In this document: positions 47,520 to 55,962 of the stretch, piece after piece
How positions within the stretch are numbered: position 1 is the stretch's first letter
How the letters are laid out: every line of letters begins with the position of its first letter
Assembly: GCA_027621175.1 (NCBI GenBank)
Contig: JAQCCM010000005.1
Coordinates: 49,224-113,223, forward strand
Direction of reading: 5' to 3'
Length of the DNA stretch: 64,000 nucleotides
DNA from: Bacteroidota bacterium
Lineage (GTDB): Bacteria > Bacteroidota > Bacteroidia > Flavobacteriales > Flavobacteriaceae
The notes under the pieces: generated by a model
The model's input: only the letters and a program-made list of their open reading frames with translations
The model's database searches: none
Told to the model about the DNA's origin: nothing
Program-made: the position numbers and the translations under genes

Positions 47520-49076
47520 CTATTCTTTGTTTTCACTATAAACTCGTTCAACAACCATGTCAGTCATAGCTCGCATTTCCTCTAATGACATATCGTCTTT
47601 ATATTGAACTTGAAGTGCTTTTATTTTTTGTTTTAAAGCCGTTGTAATTTCTTCGTATCCACATTTGCCATACAAATTATCTATTTCATTCTTGTCATGC
47701 TCTAAATCGAATAGCTCCCATTCATCCATGTCGTAATAATAATGAATCAGCTTAAATTTGCCAGTACTTACTCCATAATGTGGTTGTACTTTATGCCAAA
47801 AAGGATACTCGTAATAATGATAATACACGGCGTCTCTACCTTGGTAGTTATCTCCAAAAAGTTGTGGTTTAAAACTCTCTCCTTGTATGTCGTGGGGGAT
47901 ATTTACACCTGCCAAATCAAGTAAAGTGGGAGCGAAATCTATATTTAACAACAACTCTTTATTGTGGGTGCCTGCTTTTATTTTATTAGGATATTTTATC
48001 ATAAAGGGCATGCGAAACGAGGGCTCATACATCCATCGCTTATCAAACCAGCCATGCTCTCCTAAATAAAAGCCCTGATCTGAAGTGTAAATTACAATGG
48101 TATTCTTATCTAAATTATTTTCTTCTAAAAAATCAAGCATTTGGCCAACAGCTTCATCAACTCCAGCAACACACCGTAGGTAATCTTTAATGTAGCGCTG
48201 ATACTTCCAGTTTTTAAGTGCTGCGCCTTGTAACGTGTCATTTGGAGTCCAAAACTCACCATTATTTCCATAACGATAATATTCTCCTACTTGCCAAGGT
48301 TTAAGGTTAGTAGGCGGTGGCACTTTGAGGTCTTTGCGATTCATGTGGTTTTCAATCTCTAACATATTTTGTGAAGCAGCAAGTCGACCCTTATAATCGT
48401 CATTAAATGTTTCATGGTGTGGAAAATCTTCATTATATATGTCATTAAACTTTGGGTTTGGTGTCCATGGACGATGAGGCGCCTTAAATTGATACATGAG
48501 CATAAAAGGCTTGCTTTTGTCTCGCTTATTTGTCAACCATTTCAGGGCATCATGTGCAACTTGAGCTGTTGAGTGTCGTTCTGTTTCAACAATGGTGTCT
48601 TTACCATTTTCTACGAATACAGTGTTAAAATAGGTTCCCTGTCCTCCATGGTTTACCATGACTTTAGAATAATCAAATCCAGTTGGGGCTGTACCCAAAT
48701 GCCATTTTCCTATTACAGCTGTTTGGTAACCAGCTTTTTGAAGTAATTTAGGTAACGTCTGTTGAGAGGCATCAAAATCGCCTCCTTTTTCATTTTTAAA
48801 AAAACCATTAATGTGACTGTATTTTCCTGTCAGAATAGCCGCGCGGCTGGGCCCACAAATACTGTTGGTATTATATGTTGCATGCATAAGCATTCCTTCT
48901 TTAGCAATACGGTCAATATTTGGTGTTGGTGCGAGCTCAGCAAGCCAGTCTTGATAGGCACTCACAGCACTTACTGCGTGGTCATCTGACATAATAAAAA
49001 CAATGTTAGGTTTTTTTGGCTGAGCATACGTGAGCAGTGCAACACAAAAACCAACAAAAAGAAGTGTTTTTTTCAT
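47520..49076 (-). CDS. S1 family sulfatase (CGPSR active site)
   Basis: 518 residues with a signal peptide (VGFCVALLTYAQ). Cys74 in NSICGPSRAAILTGKYSHING is the formylglycine site; FIMSDDHAVSA carries the metal Asp pair, IGKWHLGT the active-site Lys and His, and IYTSDQGFYLGEHGWFDKRWMYE the distal metal site. The pattern with GKYSHINGF and the C-terminal DUF4976-like tail resembles the S1_11-type group that includes 6-O-sulfatases, but this assignment is tentative. It is directly adjacent to the next sulfatase gene with no gap. Confidence 0.92.
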   Translation of the reverse strand: MKKTLLFVGFCVALLTYAQPKKPNIVFIMSDDHAVSAVSAYQDWLAELAPTPNIDRIAKEGMLMHATYNTNSICGPSRAAILTGKYSHINGFFKNEKGGDFDASQQTLPKLLQKAGYQTAVIGKWHLGTAPTGFDYSKVMVNHGGQGTYFNTVFVENGKDTIVETERHSTAQVAHDALKWLTNKRDKSKPFMLMYQFKAPHRPWTPNPKFNDIYNEDFPHHETFNDDYKGRLAASQNMLEIENHMNRKDLKVPPPTNLKPWQVGEYYRYGNNGEFWTPNDTLQGAALKNWKYQRYIKDYLRCVAGVDEAVGQMLDFLEENNLDKNTIVIYTSDQGFYLGEHGWFDKRWMYEPSFRMPFMIKYPNKIKAGTHNKELLLNIDFAPTLLDLAGVNIPHDIQGESFKPQLFGDNYQGRDAVYYHYYEYPFWHKVQPHYGVSTGKFKLIHYYYDMDEWELFDLEHDKNEIDNLYGKCGYEEITTALKQKIKALQVQYKDDMSLEEMRAMTDMVVERVYSENKE

Positions 49077-50501
49077 TTAAAAAATAGATTTTGATTTAAT
49101 GTTTTGACTTAGACTATCTATTAATTTTCTGTATTTCGGCTCATCAGCCAAGTTATTCATTTCCAGGGAGTCTTTTTTTAAATCATATAGCATGTTGTCA
49201 TACACGTTTCCAGTTTCTTCACTGGTCCATTCTGCATATAAAAAGTCAGGGGATGATACCATATCACCGTTCCAAATTCTCGAGTAACTAACAGATTTCG
49301 ATATAATACTCGGGTCTTTTAAGTTTTTAACTAAAGAGGTTCCCTCAACATCTTTGGGTGTTTCTAAACCCAATAGCTCGCTTATTGTTGGATACAAATC
49401 AATTAACTCTACATAACTCATGGATTGTGCTTTTTCTGTCAGTCCAGGAACACGTATCATAAGGGGCACTCTATTTTCAACGCTAAATAGATTATGTTTA
49501 GACCAGCGATTATGCTCCATTAGGCTAAAACCATGATCGCTTGTGAAAATAACAATAGTTTCATCACGCAATCCCAAATCATCTAATGCCTTAAGTACTT
49601 TACCAATTTGAGCATCAGTATAACTTACGCAAGCATAATAACCTTGAATTAATTTTTTTGCAAAATCTTGATCTAGAGTATGTAACGCTCCATTTCGAGC
49701 CGCTCCTTCAACATCTTTTGGAATGCCTTTGTATTTCACTAATTCGTACCAGTTACCAGCAGAACGTGGTCCATTGGTTGGGAATGTATTATTGGGAGGC
49801 AATTTAATATCTTCAAAATTGTAATAATCCCAATATTTTTTGGGAGCATTAAAAGGTAAATGCGGTTTTAAAAAACCCACAGCTAGCAGAAAAGGAGCTC
49901 CGGAGTTTTTTAGTTTTTTCAAATCCTTAACAGCTTTGTTTGCTATTTTTCCATCTTTATAGGCTGCATCATCAACATCCAATCTTTCAAATGGATAAAC
50001 TCCCGGCAACCCCTCTGCTTGCAATATTTCACTGGTTTCTTCATCAACATAATCTTGATCGTTAAAACGTCCTTTTGGCCTCCATATCTCAGACCACGTA
50101 TGCTTCATATCCCAACTGTTGTGTGATACCTTACCATTGCTAATAGTGGTATATCCGTTAGATTTTAGCAATCCTGGGAATGTGATTGCGTCAGGCATAT
50201 CATTACTTATTGATGTAATGAATTCCTTAAAATATTCTCTGGTTGGACGTATTCCTGTCAATATGCTAGCACGTGAGGCACCGCATACGGGAATATTCAC
50301 AAAAGCATTATTAAACTGAACTGCATCATTAGCTAAGGCTGTCACATTGGGAGCAACAACCTGACTTACTCCATAAGTTGGTAATACTGGCCTAAGATCA
50401 TCAACTATGATGAAAAGAATATTTTTAGGCTGGTTTTCTTGTGCCACAACTAAAGTTCCAAAAAACAATAGTATGAAGTATTTTATTACATTATTTTTCA
50501 T
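49077..50501 (-). CDS. S1 family sulfatase (CGASR active site), S1_7-like
   Basis: 474 residues with a signal peptide (LLFFGTLVVAQ). Cys73 in IPVCGASRASILTGIRPT is the formylglycine site, with Ala at the position usually Pro. FIIVDDLRPVLPTYG, VGFLKPHLPFNAPKKYWDYY and FTSDHGFSLMEHNRWSKHN resemble iduronate-2-sulfatase relatives (S1_7). The KPHLPFNAPKKYW block is nearly the same as in the sulfatase part of the sulfatase-GH10 protein, so the two are paralogues. It overlaps the GH3 gene by 11 bases. Confidence 0.92.
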   Translation of the reverse strand: MKNNVIKYFILLFFGTLVVAQENQPKNILFIIVDDLRPVLPTYGVSQVVAPNVTALANDAVQFNNAFVNIPVCGASRASILTGIRPTREYFKEFITSISNDMPDAITFPGLLKSNGYTTISNGKVSHNSWDMKHTWSEIWRPKGRFNDQDYVDEETSEILQAEGLPGVYPFERLDVDDAAYKDGKIANKAVKDLKKLKNSGAPFLLAVGFLKPHLPFNAPKKYWDYYNFEDIKLPPNNTFPTNGPRSAGNWYELVKYKGIPKDVEGAARNGALHTLDQDFAKKLIQGYYACVSYTDAQIGKVLKALDDLGLRDETIVIFTSDHGFSLMEHNRWSKHNLFSVENRVPLMIRVPGLTEKAQSMSYVELIDLYPTISELLGLETPKDVEGTSLVKNLKDPSIISKSVSYSRIWNGDMVSSPDFLYAEWTSEETGNVYDNMLYDLKKDSLEMNNLADEPKYRKLIDSLSQNIKSKSIF

Positions 50502-52815
50502 TAAAATAGATATTTTGTGTTAGGTTAATTTGTGTATGTTTTAAGTCTTTTTTATCGGAGGAATTTCCAACATAAATAGAGAAAGCACCTTCCTCCACCA
50601 TATAGTCCATATTTATGTTATAATAGGCAAGGTCTTGAGCCGATAAGGCAAAAGTTATTTTTTTTGACTCACCTGATTTTAAATAAATTTTTTGATAACC
50701 TTTAAGTTCTAGTACTGGACGAGTCACGCTGCTATACATATCTCTAATGTAAAGCTGTACAGTTTCCATTCCATCTAGTTTTCCAGTATTTGTAACCATT
50801 GCCGATACTTCTAATGAATCCTTTCCGTCCCATGTATATTTAGAAGGTTTTGGAGTTGATATTGTAAAACTTGTATAACTCAAACCAAATCCAAAAGGAT
50901 ATAATGGTGTTGTTTTTTCAAATGCATATTTGTGAAAATACTGTGATGGTTTGTGATTGTAAACCATTTGTAATTGACCCACGCTTCTTGGAACTGTAAG
51001 CGGGAGTTTACCACTAGGGTTTACCTCGCCAAATAATATTTCCGCAAGGGCTTGGCCACCAAAACTTCCAGGTTCCCAAGTTTCAATAATAGCAGGAATA
51101 TTTTCTTGCATCCAAGGCTCTGCAATAGGACGTCCATTTACTAATACAACAATGACGGGAGTTTTGGTTTTGTAAATGGCTTGTACAAGTTCTAACTGTT
51201 TACCCGGAAGTTTTAAATCGGCACGTGCCATGTTTTCGCCTGCAGTTTTTTGATTCCATTTGTAGCGCATTGAGTTTTCACCAACAACAACAATAGCATA
51301 GTCTGCCTTTGCAGCTTGTTGGGCAGCTTGTTGAATTTGCACATTTTTTATATTTCTAAGGTTTTGACCAGAGTCAAAAAATTCTGTTTTATAGCCATAT
51401 TTAGAAGCAAGTTCAGCAACCCCTTCATAAATTGTTATGGTATTCTCTTGGGGCTGTTCAGCGTGCCAATCACCTAATGTGGTGGCGTTATTAGCGTTTG
51501 GACCAGTTATAAAAATTGTTTTGTTCGCTTTTTTTAGTGGTAAAATATCATTGTGATTTTTTAGAAGCGTAATGGATTGCCGTGCCGCATTTAGGGCTGT
51601 TTTTTGATGTCCAGGAGTGAAAATCTGGTTCTTAATATCAGATTCATCTACATATCGGTGTTCAAAAAGTCCCAGTTTAAACTTAGCCCGCAGAATCTTT
51701 TCACATGCCTCATTAACACGTTCTATTGACAATCGGCCTTCGTTTACTAATTCAATTACATTTTCCAAAAAATGTGTCCCATGCATATGCATATCCATTC
51801 CGGCATCAACAGATAAAAAAGTAGCTTGTTTAAAGTTTTCAGCAACATAGTGGAGTTTTTCAATACGTTCAATATCCATCCAATCACTCACATAAAAACC
51901 ATCAAAATTCCATTGATTACGCATAAGATCTGTCATAAGCTCTTTATGCATATGGCATGGGATTCCGTTGAGCTCATTATGTGCTGCCATAATGGAATAA
52001 ACTCCAGCTTCAATAGCTTTTTTGTAAGGGGGTAAATGAATTTCATACAAGGTACGCTCTGAAACATCCATAGGGGACGCATTTAATCCGTTAATGGGTT
52101 CTCCGCCTGCAATCATATGTTTAGCACATGCAATTACTTTTTTTGTGCCCGTATAATCATTTTGTTGGAAGCCATTTATCATGGCAACCCCCATTTCTCC
52201 TACTAGATAAGGATCTTCTCCAAAAGTTTCTCCAACTCGTCCCCACCTTGGATCTCGCATAACATCTATGTTTGGGGTAAAAGACCAATGTGAACCTGTA
52301 GCACGCATTTCAATAGCGGTTTCTTTGGCAATTTGATATGGAAAATAGTTATCAAAAGTTGCTGCCATATTTATAGGTGTCGGATATACGGTAGTACCAG
52401 AGACGAGTGCATTTCCATGTATGGCGTCAATACCTATTAAAAGAGGAATTTTTAATTTAGATTTTTCTGCCAACGACTGAAGATAGTTTGATTCAGTAGC
52501 AGTAAGAACGTGTAAGAATGATCCTATTTTACCCTCTGTTACCATTTCAGCTACTTGAGAGCTATGCAAATTTTCGTAAAATCCAAGGGCATCATTTCCT
52601 AATAATTCTTCAGGACTTAAAGATTTTTCTGCCTTTTTCATGTGTTCTAACCCAACATATTGACACATTTGAGCTACTTTATCTTCAAGAGTCATCCGCG
52701 ACATTAGGTCGGATAATCTGTCTTCAACATCGGCACTTGAGTCTAAATATAATGGATTCCTATTCTGACCCATCATGGAAATACTTATCAATAAAATGAA
52801 CAATCTTATTCTCAT
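50491..52815 (-). CDS. Glycoside hydrolase family 3, BglX type
   Basis: 774 residues with a signal peptide (FILLISISMMGQ). Domain order: GH3 barrel (about 35-380), GH3 C-terminal sandwich (about 415-625) and a fibronectin type III-like domain (about 680-760). The nucleophile is Asp311 in GFYVSDWMDI; CAKHMIAGGEP carries the Lys-His pair. KWNQKTAGENMARADLKLPG and the linker are typical of BglX. It should release terminal beta-linked sugars in the periplasm. Xylosidase activity would suit the PUL, but beta-glucosidase is equally possible from sequence. Confidence 0.93.
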   Translation of the reverse strand: MRIRLFILLISISMMGQNRNPLYLDSSADVEDRLSDLMSRMTLEDKVAQMCQYVGLEHMKKAEKSLSPEELLGNDALGFYENLHSSQVAEMVTEGKIGSFLHVLTATESNYLQSLAEKSKLKIPLLIGIDAIHGNALVSGTTVYPTPINMAATFDNYFPYQIAKETAIEMRATGSHWSFTPNIDVMRDPRWGRVGETFGEDPYLVGEMGVAMINGFQQNDYTGTKKVIACAKHMIAGGEPINGLNASPMDVSERTLYEIHLPPYKKAIEAGVYSIMAAHNELNGIPCHMHKELMTDLMRNQWNFDGFYVSDWMDIERIEKLHYVAENFKQATFLSVDAGMDMHMHGTHFLENVIELVNEGRLSIERVNEACEKILRAKFKLGLFEHRYVDESDIKNQIFTPGHQKTALNAARQSITLLKNHNDILPLKKANKTIFITGPNANNATTLGDWHAEQPQENTITIYEGVAELASKYGYKTEFFDSGQNLRNIKNVQIQQAAQQAAKADYAIVVVGENSMRYKWNQKTAGENMARADLKLPGKQLELVQAIYKTKTPVIVVLVNGRPIAEPWMQENIPAIIETWEPGSFGGQALAEILFGEVNPSGKLPLTVPRSVGQLQMVYNHKPSQYFHKYAFEKTTPLYPFGFGLSYTSFTISTPKPSKYTWDGKDSLEVSAMVTNTGKLDGMETVQLYIRDMYSSVTRPVLELKGYQKIYLKSGESKKITFALSAQDLAYYNINMDYMVEEGAFSIYVGNSSDKKDLKHTQINLTQNIYFNEK

Positions 52816-52818
52816 AAA

Positions 52819-55431
52819 TTATTTTAATTTCAGATTGTTATTAGGATTAATAATGGCATCTCTCAATGCAAAATAGGCAGGTTTTGGATTGAGGTTTTGA
52901 TCAAAGATAAAGCGGTACATGTCATGATGCTTTCCTTTTAAGCCATCTACCATTCCCCATGTGTTGTAGGTAACAACCCCTTGATTTCTTTTGGATAAGA
53001 GAACTTTTAGAACATTGGCATATGCATCTGCTTGTTCCTTTAGAGCGGTTTGACTTGTATTCGAATCCCAAATCTTGTAATCAATTTCTGTAACGTGAAA
53101 ATCTAATCCGTTTTGATGCGCCCAATCGATTAGGGAGGAGAAATAGTTCAATTGTTCTTTATCAAGTGCAAGAGGCTTATCACTTCGTAAATGCGCTTGC
53201 CAACCTAAACCATCAACCCTGAATCCTTTCTTTTTTAGGTATAAAATGGTTTCTTTTACTTTTTCCCACATTTTAGGTTCCATACCCCCGTGTTGATTAA
53301 ACACTAAGCTCTTTTTAGTAGCATACTTATTGGCAATTTCAAAGGCAGTTGTGATATATAATGGCACGTCATTTTCATCTCTTCCTATTTGCTCCCAAGG
53401 ATTTTCCCATAAGGTAACTCCAGGTTTCTCTTCAAACCAATTTCCTTCTGGGGTAATGGTTTCATTCACAACATCCATCCACTTTACAGAGGGTTCATCA
53501 TTCATACGTTTGCAAAGCGCAGTAAAATACTCCACCATGTTCTCTTCTAATTCTTTTTTAGTTCGATTATCTGCCTTTGCCCAGTGCGAGGCTTGAGGAC
53601 TGATTGGCCCATGTATTCGAAGTGTTATATTGTGCTTATCTGCAAAGTCTAAATAGTCATCAATTAAGCGCCAATCCCACACACCTGGCTTTGGATGAAT
53701 TTGCGCTTGCTTTGCACAGTTCTCTGGAGTTGAATAGGTAAACTCCTCTAAAAATAATTTAGAAACTTTCGTGTTGAGTTGTCGGTGATTTAGTGTTGCA
53801 CCAATATAAACTTGATTGGTATCATAGCCGTTATTAACTAATAAATCTTTAATCCCGTCACTACTCATTTTGGTTAGTGGTTTTGACTTTGGATAAGTAG
53901 CTGGAGATAAAAAAGCTAACGCTTTTCTTTTAAGTTCCACATAAATGGCATCGTAACCATTTTTACCAATGTGATTTTCAGTTTCGAGCGGATCAGTACT
54001 GTAGTCAAACAACTCTTCTTGCTCAATATCTTCCTCACTAATTTTTTGACCAATCTTACTTTTATCAATCCAAAGAGTGTATCTATAATTTGCTGTGCGA
54101 AAACTGTATCCCATTTTTTGATTTCTTGGATATTGGCTAACTGCAAAATCTTTAACAGTTTGCTGCTGTCCTTTCATAAGGGGAACCAAAGAGGTGCCGT
54201 CTAGATTTGATACCGGTGCTATTTGGGCCATGTCTACAATTGTGGGGAAAATATCCACAAACTCGGTAGGCGACATAATTTTTTGAGCTTTTTTGGTTTT
54301 GGGGTTATATATGATTAATGGCGATCTTGTAGCTTGCTCAAAATTTGAGTGCTTGTTCCATAAGCTGTGGTCTCCTAAATGAAAGCCATGGTCTCCCCAA
54401 ACGATAATTATTGTATTGTCCATTAGCCCTTCTGTTTTGAGCTTATTTATAATTTTTCCAATTTGGAAATCGATAAATGACACACAAGCATAATAACCAT
54501 GGATAAGGTCACGCTGAAAATCGTCGTCTAAAACTAATTGATTGTTGGCATCTGTTTTATAATCTCTGCCCTCTTCAACATAAGATCGCAGCTCTCCTGA
54601 GGTGTGATATGCCAATTCACCTGTGTTTTTAGCGCGGGCTCTAAATTTAGCCAATGGCATACGTTCTTTTTTGTAAAAATCCCAGTATTTCTTTGGAGCA
54701 GAAAAGGGTAAATGTGGACGTTTAAATCCAACTGCAAGAAAAAAGGGAGTATTGTTTTTAGATAGCTCGTCTATCATACTAACTGCATGTGTAGCAATTG
54801 CCCCATCAACATAAGCTTCATCTGGTGCATTACTCCAAGAAACAGGTGGTTTGTACTTCCCTTTAAGTGCCTTAGCTGCTTGGCTACTTTTAATATTATT
54901 CTCTTTGAGATATGAACGAATTTTAGTTTTTATATTTTCGTTTTGGTAAAATCCCAACACTGGTGAACCCCATTCCTCTGGATAACTAAGTTGATGTGAC
55001 TTCTTAAAAGGTAGTGACCAGGAAGGGGCATCTGCTTTTTGGTCAACCCCGCGCGGATCAAATATTTTACCAACACCTGCGGTCAAGTATCCCATCTCTT
55101 TAAAATGTTGAGGCAGGGTAACTACATTAGGCAGTTTATCACGCATTCTCGTTTTCAAATCATAGACTTGTGTTTTGTCTGGTCGTAAGCCTGTAAGTAA
55201 GCTAACTCGAGATGGACTACAAATAGCTTGTTGGGCATGCGCATTAAGAAACACACTTGATTTTCTGGCCAACAAATCCATATTGGGTGTAATGGCAATA
55301 TTATCACCAAAACTGCGAATAGTAGGTTTTAAATCATCAACCGCAATGAATACAATGTTAAGAGGTTTATTGTTTTGTGCGTAATTTGTAAGCGCGCACA
55401 ACATCAATAGTAAAAATAATGTCCTTCCCAT
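52819..55431 (-). CDS. Sulfatase-GH10 fusion enzyme
   Basis: 870 residues, one open frame. A signal peptide (LLMLCALTNYAQ) leads into an S1_7-like sulfatase (about 22-515): VDDLKPTIRSFGD, Cys71 in ICSPSRVSLLTGLRPD, GFKRPHLPFSAPKKYW, VWGDHGFHLGDHSLWNKH. A GH10 module follows (about 525-865): STPENCAKQ, then WMDVVNET with acid/base Glu657, then FHVTEIDYKIW with nucleophile Glu782. Both modules keep their catalytic residues. The GH10 part has HGPISPQ where xylanases usually have HxLVWH. There is no T9SS tail, so the enzyme should be periplasmic. It would remove sulfate and cut a beta-xylan-like chain. It lies three bases before the GH3 gene. Confidence 0.92.
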   Translation of the reverse strand: MGRTLFLLLMLCALTNYAQNNKPLNIVFIAVDDLKPTIRSFGDNIAITPNMDLLARKSSVFLNAHAQQAICSPSRVSLLTGLRPDKTQVYDLKTRMRDKLPNVVTLPQHFKEMGYLTAGVGKIFDPRGVDQKADAPSWSLPFKKSHQLSYPEEWGSPVLGFYQNENIKTKIRSYLKENNIKSSQAAKALKGKYKPPVSWSNAPDEAYVDGAIATHAVSMIDELSKNNTPFFLAVGFKRPHLPFSAPKKYWDFYKKERMPLAKFRARAKNTGELAYHTSGELRSYVEEGRDYKTDANNQLVLDDDFQRDLIHGYYACVSFIDFQIGKIINKLKTEGLMDNTIIIVWGDHGFHLGDHSLWNKHSNFEQATRSPLIIYNPKTKKAQKIMSPTEFVDIFPTIVDMAQIAPVSNLDGTSLVPLMKGQQQTVKDFAVSQYPRNQKMGYSFRTANYRYTLWIDKSKIGQKISEEDIEQEELFDYSTDPLETENHIGKNGYDAIYVELKRKALAFLSPATYPKSKPLTKMSSDGIKDLLVNNGYDTNQVYIGATLNHRQLNTKVSKLFLEEFTYSTPENCAKQAQIHPKPGVWDWRLIDDYLDFADKHNITLRIHGPISPQASHWAKADNRTKKELEENMVEYFTALCKRMNDEPSVKWMDVVNETITPEGNWFEEKPGVTLWENPWEQIGRDENDVPLYITTAFEIANKYATKKSLVFNQHGGMEPKMWEKVKETILYLKKKGFRVDGLGWQAHLRSDKPLALDKEQLNYFSSLIDWAHQNGLDFHVTEIDYKIWDSNTSQTALKEQADAYANVLKVLLSKRNQGVVTYNTWGMVDGLKGKHHDMYRFIFDQNLNPKPAYFALRDAIINPNNNLKLK

Positions 55432-55449
55432 GGGAGTTTGTTGATTTGG

Positions 55450-55962
55450 TTATTGTTTAACTATCTTATGATAACAAATTAGTTGATTTTTTGTGACGAA
55501 TTCTATAAAATATATTCCATTTTTTAGAAAAGAAAGGTCAATTGCTTTTTTATTGCCATTTAATGATTTTACTATTTTTCCATTCAGGTCGTAAAGGGTT
55601 ATGTGTTGGATTTTAACATCCGCGCCAATAAACAGTTCTTTTTTCACAGGATTTGGGTAAATACTGATATTTTGGGTTATTGCTTTGGTTGATAATGTTT
55701 CAGTGCTAATAAAAAAGTCATCAAAATAATATACTCCAATATCGGCTCCACACATAAGTTGAAGTTGAATGGAGGAAGTTCCTTCGGGGACATCAAAAGA
55801 AAAACTATAGGGTGATTCAGGGTATGATGTGCCCAAGAGCTGCTGACTTGATACAGAATATTTTAATCCATTTTGATTGTATTTAACCCGTAGTTTGAAT
55901 GGTAGGTTCGAGATACTTCCTTTACCATAAAGAGAAAAAGTTAAACGCTTATTATCTAAATT
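55450..55962 (-). pseudogene. Stranded C-terminal part of the GH5 enzyme: beta-sandwich and T9SS sorting domain
   Basis: Directly after the TGA of the GH5 gene the same frame stays open for 170 codons. It begins NLDNKRLTFSLYGKG, a carbohydrate-binding-like beta-sandwich (VPEGTSSIQLQLMCGADIGVYYFDDFFIS), and ends with a type A T9SS sorting domain (ISIYPNPVKKELFIGA, ITLYDLNGKIVKSL, FLKNGIYFIEF, KIVKQ). There is no plausible start of its own in the right place. It is the continuation of the upstream protein, so the stop codon cuts the export signal from the enzyme. Confidence 0.8.
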
